Shown: positions 25,875 to 34,807, numbered from the stretch's first letter. The stretch is 46,034 bases of DNA from an uncultured Eubacteriales bacterium (GCA_905201505.1 CAJKOJ010000008.1:1-46034), one strand, 5' to 3'. Numbers and translations: made by a program. Notes: generated by a model from the sequence alone, not told the origin.

Positions 25875-27245
25875 TTGGATAACAAGAAGGTTATTTTAAT
25901 AATATTGACAGGCTTGCTTCTTGGCTTAGGCTGCGGCACATTGGGACCTGCAGCGGCACTTGCTGTTATAGCTGTTGTTTTGGGTGTGTCTATTATACTT
26001 TGTAAATATGAATTTGCCGTATTTATATTGGCGGCTTTTGGTGTGATAGATGTTATTCTTCGTGCTTTTGGCGGAATACTTGGCAGCGTGTGGGACGAGC
26101 TTTTGCTTATATGTCTTGTTATGCTGTGGATTTTTAAATGGATTGCAAGCCGTAATGATGATGGATTTAAGACTTCGCCTATGGATATGCCTTTATTTAT
26201 ATTCATAGGTGCTATGATAATATGTCTTATTATTAATTCTCCTGATTTCAGTATTGCACTTGAAGGATTTCGAGCAATTGTTCAATATATGCTGTGGTAT
26301 TTTGTAGTAATACAGATATTAAGGGGAGAAAAAAATGCAAAAACAGTTACTGCTTTCTTTGTAATTGTTGTAGGACTTCTTGCTCTTCATGGTATTTACC
26401 AGTATATAATAGGTGTAGAAATGCCGGCAGGCTGGGTTGACCAGAATGAGGCAGGAGTGAGAACAAGGGTATATTCTATTTTTACAAGTCCTAATGTTTT
26501 CGGCTCACTTTTGACACTTGCAGCCCCTATGGCAATTTCTCTTGCAGTTGTAAATGAAAATAAAAAAGGAAAGGCAATATTTATTTTTGCAGCCTTGTGT
26601 ATGATAGCAAGCCTTGTGTTTACATCATCAAGGGGTGCTTGGATTGGATTTGCTTTGGCAATAGGTATATATGTGCTGCTTAAAGATAAAAGACTTATTA
26701 TACCATGTATTATAGGTGCTGTCCTTGTGATTGTGGCTGTACCAAGTGTAGGGAACAGAATAAGCTATATGTTAAGTCCTGAATATATTGAATCTTCTTT
26801 AAGGGGCGGCCGTTTGGTAAGATGGATAACAGGATTGAAGATTTTTGCAAATCAACCTGTGTTTGGTATAGGTTTGGGACACTTCGGCGGTGCTGTTGCT
26901 ATGAATCATGAGCTTCAGACTGTTGTGGATACAGATGTAGTAAAAACATTTTATATGGATAATTACTGGCTGAAAACAGCAGTAGAATCAGGCATTGTAG
27001 GATTTTCTGCTTTTGCAGCTCTTATGTACTCAGTTATTATAAATGGTTTCAGAACAATGAAAATTGCGTCTACAAAGCTGTCAAAGGAACTGTCAGCGGG
27101 CATTATGGCAGGACTTTGCGGAGTTATTGCACATAACTTTGTTGAAAATGTTTTTGAGGTTCCAATGATGACCAGTCTTTTCTGGATGTTTGTGGCAGTA
27201 GTTATGAATATATGGTACTATGAGTACAAAAAAACAGAGCAATAA
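25875..27245 (+). CDS. O-antigen ligase/polymerase-like membrane protein
   Basis: 456 residues starting with TTG (GGTGG just upstream). About 10-12 hydrophobic segments and a large external loop (~310-365, with FGIGLGHFGGAVA) follow the Wzy_C/WaaL plan. LVFTSSRGAWIGFALAIGIY is the typical S-R-G-A-W motif. Such proteins polymerise lipid-linked units or transfer finished glycan to an acceptor. In a Gram-positive wall-polymer operon, polymerisation on the outer face of the membrane is the more likely role. A polymerase and a ligase cannot be told apart by sequence here. Confidence 0.85.
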   Translation: MDNKKVILIILTGLLLGLGCGTLGPAAALAVIAVVLGVSIILCKYEFAVFILAAFGVIDVILRAFGGILGSVWDELLLICLVMLWIFKWIASRNDDGFKTSPMDMPLFIFIGAMIICLIINSPDFSIALEGFRAIVQYMLWYFVVIQILRGEKNAKTVTAFFVIVVGLLALHGIYQYIIGVEMPAGWVDQNEAGVRTRVYSIFTSPNVFGSLLTLAAPMAISLAVVNENKKGKAIFIFAALCMIASLVFTSSRGAWIGFALAIGIYVLLKDKRLIIPCIIGAVLVIVAVPSVGNRISYMLSPEYIESSLRGGRLVRWITGLKIFANQPVFGIGLGHFGGAVAMNHELQTVVDTDVVKTFYMDNYWLKTAVESGIVGFSAFAALMYSVIINGFRTMKIASTKLSKELSAGIMAGLCGVIAHNFVENVFEVPMMTSLFWMFVAVVMNIWYYEYKKTEQ

Positions 27246-27291
27246 CTGAAAATAAGAACTAAAAGTATGTGTATAAGTGATTTTAGGCTAT

Positions 27292-27326
27292 TTAACCGTA
27301 TTTTAACTAAGATAAAATTCGGTTAA
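27292..27326 (+). promoter_or_regulatory. Stem-loop touching the csaB ribosome-binding site
   Basis: TTAACCG and CGGTTAA enclose ATTTTA and TAAAAT with one T-T mismatch, giving 13 bp and a 7-nt loop. The right arm ends in the first bases of AAGGAGG. There is no T-run after it. It could mask the ribosome site, mark a processing point or stabilise the downstream mRNA. Confidence 0.5.
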
Positions 27327-27338
27327 GGAGGTAGTGTT

Positions 27339-28475
27339 ATGATTAATCTGTTAATAGCAGGCTATCATGGCTTTGGTAACTGTGGTGATGAGGCAATACT
27401 TAAAGCAATGACTACAAATATAAGAGGTCTTGCAGAAGATGTTGATATTACCGCCCTTAGTCATAATCCTGAATTTACAAAAACTGAATATAATATAAAG
27501 TCTGTACAGCGCTTTAATGTGTTTCAGGTATTGTCTGCTATTAAAAACAGTGACATTATTTTAAGCGGAGGCGGTACACTTTTACAAAATGGAACAAGCA
27601 CTCGCTCGCTCCTCTACTACTTAAGCATTATAAAGCTTGCAAAACTTTTTAGGAAAAGAGTTATGCTTTATGCAAACGGCATAGGACCTGTTACCGGAAA
27701 GTTTAATCAAAGACTTGTTCGCTCAGTTATAAATACGGTGGATGTAATAACTTTAAGAGAAAAGCTGTCAGAGGCAGATTTAAGAAATATTGGAGTAAGC
27801 AATCCAAATGTGACAGTTACAGCTGACGCCGCTTTTAAACTTAAAAGTATCGGGGACGATGAAGCTGAAGGACTGCTTTTGGCTGAAGGATTTGAAGACA
27901 GAGGCAAACCAAGAATAGGTGTATCCGTAAGAGCGTGGTCTAAGGCTAAATATGGCGATGATTATGTGACAAAAATTGCAAAGGCTTGTGACAGTATTGC
28001 TGATACAGGCAAGGAAATTATTTTTATTCCTATGCAGTTTCCAAGTGATATTGCTATATCTAAGAGAGTTGCTTCTATGATGAAGAACAAGTCATATATT
28101 CTGATGAAAAAATATACTCCTGCTGAAATACTGGGTATTGTAGGAAGAGTAGATGCTATGGTAAGTATGAGACTACATACGCTTATTTTTGCAGCAGTTA
28201 AAAATATACCAATGGTAGGTATTATTTATGACCCTAAGATAGAATATTATCTTAAGGAACTTGATATGCCTGAGGGTGGAGATGTAAGAAAAGAAAAGCT
28301 GGACAGTGATAAGATAGCCTCATTGACATTGGATATATTTGAAAATATGGATAGATACAGAGAAGTATTAAGGAGTAAGGCTGATATTATGACAGGTAAG
28401 GCTGATGAAAACGATATACTGCTTTCTCAGCAGCTTGAAATTATCAGAAGTGAAAAGGAGAGAAAAAGAAAATGA
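27339..28475 (+). CDS. csaB: Polysaccharide pyruvyl transferase CsaB
   Basis: 378 residues. CsaB transfers pyruvate from phosphoenolpyruvate to the wall polysaccharide, making the ketal on ManNAc that SLH domains bind. The N-terminal glycine motif is AGYHGFGNCGDEAIL. SDIILSGGGTLLQ, YANGIGPVTG and the C-terminal SMRLHTLIFAA block (Arg and His, active site in this family) are all present. AAGGAGG precedes the ATG. It overlaps the next gene by 4 nt (ATGA). The SLH-bearing esterase at 12.5 kb shows that this organism needs the product. Confidence 0.93.
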   Translation: MINLLIAGYHGFGNCGDEAILKAMTTNIRGLAEDVDITALSHNPEFTKTEYNIKSVQRFNVFQVLSAIKNSDIILSGGGTLLQNGTSTRSLLYYLSIIKLAKLFRKRVMLYANGIGPVTGKFNQRLVRSVINTVDVITLREKLSEADLRNIGVSNPNVTVTADAAFKLKSIGDDEAEGLLLAEGFEDRGKPRIGVSVRAWSKAKYGDDYVTKIAKACDSIADTGKEIIFIPMQFPSDIAISKRVASMMKNKSYILMKKYTPAEILGIVGRVDAMVSMRLHTLIFAAVKNIPMVGIIYDPKIEYYLKELDMPEGGDVRKEKLDSDKIASLTLDIFENMDRYREVLRSKADIMTGKADENDILLSQQLEIIRSEKERKRK

Positions 28476-28924
28476 AAAGGTTTTTAGTTGGTTTATTAAG
28501 TGTATTTGCAAGCGTAGTAATGGTTATGGGAAGCGTTTATGCAGCTGACGCAGGTTCAGAAGCTGACCCATTAGTTTCTAAAAGCTATGTTGATGATAAA
28601 ATTGAACAGGTACTTGCAAAAATAGGTTCAGGCTCAGCATCAGGAAGTACAGCTGCAGCAGCTTCATTTACTCCTGTAAATGTTGCAGTAGGCAAGACTA
28701 TAATAGGCGGCGAGGGTACTGAAATTATTTTAAGAGCAGGAAAAGCTAATGTTGTAATAAGCGGAAGTGAGGGTATTACTGACGCTACAACAGGACAGAC
28801 ATTATATAATGGACATAAAGCGTCACTTAACCATCTTACAATTGTACCAAGAGCTGATGGAAGAGGGTATAAGGTAACAGAATCTGCATGGTTCCTTGTT
28901 AAGGGAAGCTATACCATTCAGTAA
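28472..28924 (+). CDS. Small exported protein coupled to csaB
   Basis: 150 residues, unrecognised. A signal peptide (~1-24, SVYAADAG) is followed by a short helical segment (SKSYVDDKIEQVLAKIG), a Gly/Ser/Ala-rich linker and a ~75-residue beta-rich domain (VAVGKTIIGGEGTEIILRAG, VTESAWFLVKGSYTI). No sorting signal, lipobox or SLH repeat. Its ATG overlaps the csaB stop (ATGA), so the two are made together. Placement between csaB and tagA suggests that it works with the wall polymer, for example as a binding protein, but this is guesswork. Confidence 0.7.
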   Translation: MKRFLVGLLSVFASVVMVMGSVYAADAGSEADPLVSKSYVDDKIEQVLAKIGSGSASGSTAAAASFTPVNVAVGKTIIGGEGTEIILRAGKANVVISGSEGITDATTGQTLYNGHKASLNHLTIVPRADGRGYKVTESAWFLVKGSYTIQ

Positions 28925-29000
28925 TTAGTTTAAGCTGACAGGCTAGTTTTTGAAAAAAAGTGTTTAATACAATAGATTAAATATATTTATGAGGTAGATT

Positions 29001-29732
29001 ATGAGTATATGTAGAATATTAGGAGTGCCTTTTGCTGATATAACACCTGAAGAGGCTGTTGAAAAGGCTGTTTCCTATTTAAATAACAATGGAAAATCTA
29101 TGATATTTACTCCAAATCCTGAAATGGTAATGGAAGCAAGAAAAAATGAGGAATTTATGGAAATATTAAATGCCAGTACAATGAATGTACCTGACGGTAT
29201 TGGAATTGTATACGGTTCTAAGTTTACATCATCGCCTATTAAACACAGAGTAGCAGGATATGACCTTGTTCAGGACGTATTTGATAAAATGAAGGATATG
29301 GGAAAGACTGTATACTTTTTTGGCGGAGCTCCCGGAATAGCTGACAGAGCAAAGGAAGCTATGGAAGCAAAGCATAAGGGACTTAAAGTTGTGGGCACTG
29401 CAAATGGCTACTTTGATGATAAAAGAGAAAAGGAAATTATAGCTGAAATCAATGAACTTAAGCCGGATTTGCTTCTTGTAGGAATAGGTTATCCTAAGCA
29501 GGAAAAGTGGATATATACTCATATAAAGGATTTAAATATAAAGACCGCAGTAGGAGTTGGAGGAAGTTTTGATGTAATGAGCGGCAATGTAAAAAGGGCT
29601 CCCAAGTTTTTTATTAATCACGGGCTTGAGTGGTTTTACAGGCTTATTACACAGCCGTCAAGATTTGTAAGAATGATGCAGCTGCCATTATTTATGCTTG
29701 TGGTTATTAAAAGTAAATTTTTTGGAAAATAG
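29001..29732 (+). CDS. tagA: WecG/TagA/CpsF-family N-acetylmannosaminyltransferase
   Basis: 243 residues, the usual length of GT26. Members add ManNAc or ManNAcA to undecaprenyl-PP-GlcNAc, the committing step of several wall polymers. Motifs are FTPNPEMVMEARKN, VPDGIGIVYGSKF (catalytic Asp region), YFFGGAPGIADRAKEAM, VGIGYPKQEKWI and VGVGGSFDVMSGNVKRAP. The basic C-terminal tail (GLEWFYRLITQPSRFVRM) is the membrane-binding appendage of TagA. It is the last gene before the terminator. The WecC-like dehydrogenase in the same operon and CsaB fit a ManNAc-based, pyruvylated polymer. Confidence 0.93.
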   Translation: MSICRILGVPFADITPEEAVEKAVSYLNNNGKSMIFTPNPEMVMEARKNEEFMEILNASTMNVPDGIGIVYGSKFTSSPIKHRVAGYDLVQDVFDKMKDMGKTVYFFGGAPGIADRAKEAMEAKHKGLKVVGTANGYFDDKREKEIIAEINELKPDLLLVGIGYPKQEKWIYTHIKDLNIKTAVGVGGSFDVMSGNVKRAPKFFINHGLEWFYRLITQPSRFVRMMQLPLFMLVVIKSKFFGK

Positions 29733-29738
29733 AAATTA

Positions 29739-29777
29739 AAAAACAGGTTAGTCATTATTTGTGACTAACCTGTTTTT
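29739..29777. terminator. Bidirectional terminator closing the wall-polymer operon
   Basis: Perfect 16-bp arms including the A- and T-runs (AAAAACAGGTTAGTCA and its complement) with a 7-nt loop, between convergent genes. Confidence 0.92.
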
Positions 29778-29786
29778 AGTATAATG

Positions 29787-30737
29787 TTATTCTTTAACTA
29801 TTGAAATATTGTTCCAAACATTATCATTTTTTTCAACAGTAATGTCGCCCTGCCAATTGTCATTCTGTGCTTGATATATAGCTTGTTTTTTACTGCTTAT
29901 ATATTGTTCTCTTATTTCAGGTTCTATACTTTCAATTGAGCTGTTAATTATGTCATCAATATAGAAAATATGGTAGCCATCTGTATCATTTACAAGAAAA
30001 CTATCTCCTTTTTTATGAGAGTAAATTTGCTGTAATGTATTTTCTGTATAAAGACTTGGTTCAAGTTCAATTGCGTCAGTGCTGCTTTCTGGTGAAAGCT
30101 CTTTAAGGATTGTATCAAATGAGACATTATTCGATATTTTGCTGTATGCTGTCTCAGCAGCTTCCTTATTTTTACTGCCAGTAGTATCAGGCTGTAAAAA
30201 TATTTCTTTTATCATATACTTGCTGAAATCAGCTTTATGCTCATTATAGTACCGGTTAAGATATTCTTTAAATTCTGCTTCATTTACAGTATAGCTGTCA
30301 GTAACATAGGAATAAACCTTTTGTTGAAGTGCAACTTCTTCCATAATATGATATATTTTTTCTTTATTCAAATCAAGATTCTTAAGGTCTTCGGGTTTAA
30401 AATCATTCAGCAGTTCTGTTGTCTGAGCTTCAATTCCTTTTTTATCATCTTCAGTCAAAGTAATACCAAGTTCTTTTGTCTGTTTGACAGCAGTTTTAAC
30501 CATTACAATAGTATTTACTGCATTTTGTTTTGCAACTTCTTCGGCACTTACGCCATCAAAATCTGCCTCCCAAATATCGGTTCCGCCTTGCTGTTCAAAA
30601 CTTTTTTTCTGTTCCATAAGGTAAACAAGATATTCTCCGCGGCTTATTTTATCATTGCCTATTTTAATAACATAATCGTTAGAAAAGCTGCAGCCTGTAA
30701 AAATAAGAGCCATAATTAAAATAAGTATTTTTTTCAT
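29787..30737 (-). CDS. PrsA/SurA-like peptidyl-prolyl isomerase lipoprotein
   Basis: 316 residues. A lipoprotein signal with lipobox IFTGC (Cys ~16) anchors it outside the membrane. An N-terminal SurA_N-like helical region (VIKIGNDKISRGEYLVYLME) is followed by a parvulin-like segment (FSKYMIKEIFLQPDTTGSK, KKGDSFLVNDTDGYHIFYID) that closes with the usual Y-H-I-F strand. The catalytic histidines of active parvulins are not all evident, so it may act as a chaperone. The start at 30737 is preferred to an in-frame GTG 12 bp upstream because GGTGGAG precedes it. It probably helps fold exported proteins such as the surface enzymes nearby. Confidence 0.82.
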   Translation of the reverse strand: MKKILILIMALIFTGCSFSNDYVIKIGNDKISRGEYLVYLMEQKKSFEQQGGTDIWEADFDGVSAEEVAKQNAVNTIVMVKTAVKQTKELGITLTEDDKKGIEAQTTELLNDFKPEDLKNLDLNKEKIYHIMEEVALQQKVYSYVTDSYTVNEAEFKEYLNRYYNEHKADFSKYMIKEIFLQPDTTGSKNKEAAETAYSKISNNVSFDTILKELSPESSTDAIELEPSLYTENTLQQIYSHKKGDSFLVNDTDGYHIFYIDDIINSSIESIEPEIREQYISSKKQAIYQAQNDNWQGDITVEKNDNVWNNISIVKE

Positions 30738-30767
30738 TGTATTCTCCACCTTTGTAAACTCTCCTTT

Positions 30768-30796
30768 AGTATAATATATTCCCGAAATTAATTCAA
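30768..30796 (-). promoter_or_regulatory. Promoter of the PrsA-like lipoprotein gene
   Basis: Minus strand: TTGAAT, 17 bp, TATACT, about 30 bp before the start codon. Confidence 0.55.
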
Positions 30797-30935
30797 TAAT
30801 TTTATTAAATGTGTAATATAAATGATAAACTTATTGAAAAATTGACAAAATTATTAACAATCCCTTTACAATTTAAGGAAAATATAATAAGATATTAGTA
30901 TAAAAAATTGCAAAATAAAAGGAGGTTCATATTAT

Positions 30936-33005
30936 ATGAATAACATTAAAAGGGTATTGTCTTTTATAACAGCACTTATTATGTGTATAAGTATTGTGAG
31001 TGTAAATGCTTATGCGGAGACAGGTGTTGTGCTAAAAAATACTGTTTGGACTATGTCATCACATGGTGCAACTACAAGTAATATAACAGCAGATTTTGAG
31101 TGGAAAAATTTAAATATAAAGGCTACAGCAGCAAAATATATAAGTTTTGATTCTGCGTATATGAAAACACAGGGTGCTGCAAATGTAATTTCTTTTAAGG
31201 CAGCAGGTCCTTGTACTATTACTGTGACAGCAAAAAGTAACAGTACAACAACAGACCGTTATGCTGTTGTAAGTGACAGAAACGGCACTCAGATTGGTAC
31301 AGATATTACTGCACCAATGTCAGGAGACGGTACAGGAAAAGTAGAGTACACAGGATACGGTGAAGAAATCAGTATAACACCAAAGGGCGGCGGAATCAGT
31401 ATCAAATCAATAGCTGTCGAGTACAAGAATACAAATAACCTTAAAGGTGATATAAATGGTGACGGCAAGGTTGATGCAGCTGACGCAGCTATGCTTTTAA
31501 AATATGTTATGGGTAAGGATAATATTAATGATGATACTGCCTTATCAGCGGCAAACGGCAATAATGATGGTGTTATTAATGTATTAGATGCAAACTGGAT
31601 ACTTAATAATGTATATGAGCCGACAAGTGAGACAACAACTGTAGAGATTATAGATACTTCTGATGGTGTGGAAGTAAGAAACTATAGTGAACTTGCATCA
31701 GCACTTGCAAATGCAGGGGCGAAGGCTTATGTAATGAATGATATTGAAATGAATGACCAGGTTAAGCTTTCTTTGGGAGAGCAGTCTATTATAGGTGTGC
31801 CTGATGAAAACGGTGTGCTTCCGGTCCTGAACTTTGAAAATATGACAGGCAAAAATGATGTGATAAACGGTAAGTCAAGTGACGGAGATGCTGGAGTAAG
31901 AATATTAAGTGCCAATAACGTTGTTAAAAACCTTGTAATAGAGAAAGCACATGATAATGGTATCTTGATGAAAGAAGTTGGAACAACAGGCAACTTAATA
32001 GAAAATTGTATATTAAGATATAATAATGACAGCGGCGTACAGATTACAAAGGGTGCCTGCGGAAATGTAATGAAGGGTATATACAGTTACAGGAACTGCG
32101 ATGTGTTTACATTGGGCGGCAATGCAGATGGTTTTGCAATTAAGCTGAGTGCAGGTCCTGAACTTACAACAGATTCATCTGTAATGGACGCTAACAAGAA
32201 TACTTTTACAGAGTGCTATTCCTGGGAAAATTCAGATGATGGCTGGGATAGTTTTGATTATCCTCTTAATCAGCAGGACGCATCTTTCCAGACTGCAGGA
32301 GGACGCTGGACATACAGAAATGATTATACAAACTGTATAGCGTGGAATAACGGTACAGCGGCAAATTGCTTTGGATATAATGATTATATAAACAGCTTAA
32401 CTCTTGATGAAAATTTACCTATCATAATGAGATTCAAGGCTTTATCAGACGAAGCAACATACAATAATTTTGTAAGTCAGTACAATGCAGGTACTCTTTG
32501 CTCAAGGACTGCATCAGCAAGTACATATTACAGCAAACTTGATACTATATTCGGAGCTATTCCTACAGTTAATGGTTCTTTGAAAGCAAGTCAAATTTCA
32601 AATTCAACTAACTGGCAGGGCAATCCTAACGGCTTCAAACTGGGCAGTGCATATACACAGTCAAATTCTGAGAGATATATGACTAATTGTATAACATTTG
32701 ACCACTTGGCAGCAGGCTTTGACAAGAACAATTCAGGTGCAAAAATTTATGCGGAGAATTGTATAGCCTTTGGGAATAAAATAAATTACAATTTAAGCGG
32801 ATATACTGCATATAAGTGGAATAAAGTGTTCGGCTGGTCAGGAACTTCAGGCAACGGCAAACCAAGCGGAGCAAGCGGCGTAACAGTGGCAATCAATGAC
32901 GGTTCAAGCAAGGAAGAAACTGTAAGAGCTGCGGCTGAGAGAATAACAGGTTATGCAGAAGGCAACAGAATGATTTACTCAAATGTGTTTGAGAATGTGT
33001 TTTAA
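30936..33005 (+). CDS. Dockerin-bearing pectate lyase, family PL9
   Basis: 689 residues with a signal peptide (~1-27, NAYAETG). Residues ~30-165 form a beta-rich module, perhaps carbohydrate-binding. A type I dockerin lies at ~170-227, with two calcium loops (GDINGDGKVDAADAAMLLKY and ANGNNDGVINVLDANWIL). From ~235 a right-handed beta-helix follows with PL9 hallmarks: GGNADGFAIKL, CYSWENSDDGWDSFDY and WQGNPNGFKLG. PL9 enzymes cut polygalacturonate by calcium-assisted beta-elimination with a lysine base. The internal dockerin implies a cohesin partner elsewhere in the genome. GGAGG precedes the start. No close promoter is certain; a TTGACA lies near 30842. Confidence 0.9.
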   Translation: MNNIKRVLSFITALIMCISIVSVNAYAETGVVLKNTVWTMSSHGATTSNITADFEWKNLNIKATAAKYISFDSAYMKTQGAANVISFKAAGPCTITVTAKSNSTTTDRYAVVSDRNGTQIGTDITAPMSGDGTGKVEYTGYGEEISITPKGGGISIKSIAVEYKNTNNLKGDINGDGKVDAADAAMLLKYVMGKDNINDDTALSAANGNNDGVINVLDANWILNNVYEPTSETTTVEIIDTSDGVEVRNYSELASALANAGAKAYVMNDIEMNDQVKLSLGEQSIIGVPDENGVLPVLNFENMTGKNDVINGKSSDGDAGVRILSANNVVKNLVIEKAHDNGILMKEVGTTGNLIENCILRYNNDSGVQITKGACGNVMKGIYSYRNCDVFTLGGNADGFAIKLSAGPELTTDSSVMDANKNTFTECYSWENSDDGWDSFDYPLNQQDASFQTAGGRWTYRNDYTNCIAWNNGTAANCFGYNDYINSLTLDENLPIIMRFKALSDEATYNNFVSQYNAGTLCSRTASASTYYSKLDTIFGAIPTVNGSLKASQISNSTNWQGNPNGFKLGSAYTQSNSERYMTNCITFDHLAAGFDKNNSGAKIYAENCIAFGNKINYNLSGYTAYKWNKVFGWSGTSGNGKPSGASGVTVAINDGSSKEETVRAAAERITGYAEGNRMIYSNVFENVF

Positions 33006-33029
33006 TAAATAGTTTATAATTGATTTTAC

Positions 33030-33060
33030 AAGTGCTGAGGAAGTTACCTCAGCACTTATT
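33030..33060 (+). terminator. Terminator of the PL9 gene
   Basis: Perfect 11-bp stem AAGTGCTGAGG / CCTCAGCACTT with a 6-nt loop, then ATTTT. Confidence 0.8.
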
Positions 33061-33100
33061 TTAATGGAAATAAGTTTTTTGGATTTTTGCAAATATTTTG

Positions 33101-33129
33101 TTGAAAACAGGGGCGAAATATGTTATCTT
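33101..33129 (+). promoter_or_regulatory. Promoter of the NhaC-type antiporter gene
   Basis: TTGAAA, 17 bp, TATCTT. It shows that the in-frame ATG at 33120 lies upstream of the likely transcript start, supporting the ATG at 33171. Confidence 0.5.
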
Positions 33130-33170
33130 TTATACAGTGGATTGGCAGAAAAAGAGGAAAGGAAAATATT

Positions 33171-34799
33171 ATGACGGGTAATGAAAAAATTAAATTAAAA
33201 CTGTATATTGGTGCAGTTATTATACTTATCGGAGTGTTTGCGGCTTTTGCTTTTTTTAATGAAGGAAGTGCTGTAAATACAGTATGGTCCCTTGTGCCTC
33301 CTGTTGTGGCTATTGTCTTGGCACTTGTGACAAAGGAAGTTTACTCTTCTTTATTTGTAGGTATAGCAACAGGATTTCTTTTCTACTTTAATTTGGATGT
33401 GGAAAAGGCTTTTGTAGGTATTTTCCAAGGGGCAGAGATTGACGGGGAAATGACCGCAGGTATGATTCCTAAAATTTCTGAGAGCTGGAATGCAGGTATT
33501 CTTATGTTTCTTGTTATGCTTGGCATACTTGTTGTTATGATAAATAAGGCCGGAGGTTCAGAGGCTTACGGTAAGTGGGCACAGAAAAAGATAAAAAGCA
33601 AAAAAACTGCTCTTCTGGCTACATTTGGATTGGGTGTACTTATATTTGTAGATGATTACTTCAATTGTCTTACTGTGGGAAGTGTTATGCGTCCTATTAC
33701 TGATAAATATAAAATTTCACGTGCAAAGCTTGCTTATATAATAGATGCTACAGCGGCACCTATTTGTATAATTGCTCCTATATCTTCATGGGCAGCGGCA
33801 GTAACAGGTGTTGTAGAGGGAACAAACGGACTGGAACTTTTTATAAAAGCTGTTCCGTATAATTTATATGCTATACTTACAATTGTAATGGTTATTGCTG
33901 TTTCTATTATGGGTATAGATATAGGCTCAATGAGAGAACATGAGAGAATGGCTGAAGAGGGAGATTTGTTCGGCGGCAGAGAAACTGTAAGCATTGAAAA
34001 TACCAGGGTATCATCAAAGGGCGGAGTTATTGACCTTGTTATGCCTGTAATAATGCTTATTATATTCTGTGTGCTTGGTATGATATATTCAGGTGGATTT
34101 TTTGATATAAACAGTGAAAATTATCACAGTTTTGTAAGTGCCTTTGCAGGTTCAAACGCATCAATAGGGCTTGTAATAGGTTCTGCAGCAGCTGTAATAA
34201 TTACGTTCGTTTTATATATAACTAGAGGTATACTAAGTTTTAATGAAATAATGGATTCATTTCCCGAGGGATTTAAAGCTATGGTTCCTGCTATTTTAAT
34301 ACTTACATTTGCATGGACTTTAAGCGGTGTTACAAATTTATTAGGTGCAGACCAGTTTGTGGCAGGTTTACTCAAAGGCAGTGCTGAAAATCTAAATTAT
34401 TTTTTACCTGCTGTTTTGTTTGCAGTGGCATTTGCATTGGCGTTTTCTACAGGTACTTCATGGGGAACATTTGGTGTTTTGCTTCCTATTATTGTTCCTA
34501 TTTTGCCTGTTGACAGTGAAATCCTTATAATTGCAATTTCTTCCTGTCTTGCAGGAGCTGTCTGCGGAGACCATTGTTCACCTATTTCAGATACTACAAT
34601 TATGGCGTCTACAGGTGCTCAGTGTAATCATTTAAGTCATGTAACAACACAAATACCTTATGTTTTAGTTGTTGCGGCAGTTTCGATGATAGGGTATGTA
34701 ATGGCAGGATTTATGCAATCTGTGGCAGTGCTGCCTATTTCAATAGTAATTTTACTTATTGTTCTTGTGTTTTATAAAAAAGTAATGATGAAGGAATAA
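33171..34799 (+). CDS. NhaC-family Na+/H+ antiporter
   Basis: 542 residues with about 11-13 membrane segments. The start at 33171 follows GAGGAAAGG. The pattern is NhaC/ArsB-like: SLVPPVVAIVLAL near the N-terminus, FVDDYFNCLTVGSVMRPITD in the first half, IIDATAAPICIIAPISSWAA, and STGTSWGTFGVLLPIIVPI with CGDHCSPISDTTIMASTGAQ in the second half. These blocks are those of the NhaC group, which exchanges sodium for protons and in some members carries organic acids or amino acids. It stands alone between two terminators. The actual substrate cannot be fixed from sequence. Confidence 0.87.
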   Translation: MTGNEKIKLKLYIGAVIILIGVFAAFAFFNEGSAVNTVWSLVPPVVAIVLALVTKEVYSSLFVGIATGFLFYFNLDVEKAFVGIFQGAEIDGEMTAGMIPKISESWNAGILMFLVMLGILVVMINKAGGSEAYGKWAQKKIKSKKTALLATFGLGVLIFVDDYFNCLTVGSVMRPITDKYKISRAKLAYIIDATAAPICIIAPISSWAAAVTGVVEGTNGLELFIKAVPYNLYAILTIVMVIAVSIMGIDIGSMREHERMAEEGDLFGGRETVSIENTRVSSKGGVIDLVMPVIMLIIFCVLGMIYSGGFFDINSENYHSFVSAFAGSNASIGLVIGSAAAVIITFVLYITRGILSFNEIMDSFPEGFKAMVPAILILTFAWTLSGVTNLLGADQFVAGLLKGSAENLNYFLPAVLFAVAFALAFSTGTSWGTFGVLLPIIVPILPVDSEILIIAISSCLAGAVCGDHCSPISDTTIMASTGAQCNHLSHVTTQIPYVLVVAAVSMIGYVMAGFMQSVAVLPISIVILLIVLVFYKKVMMKE

Positions 34800-34807
34800 T
34801 TTATATT

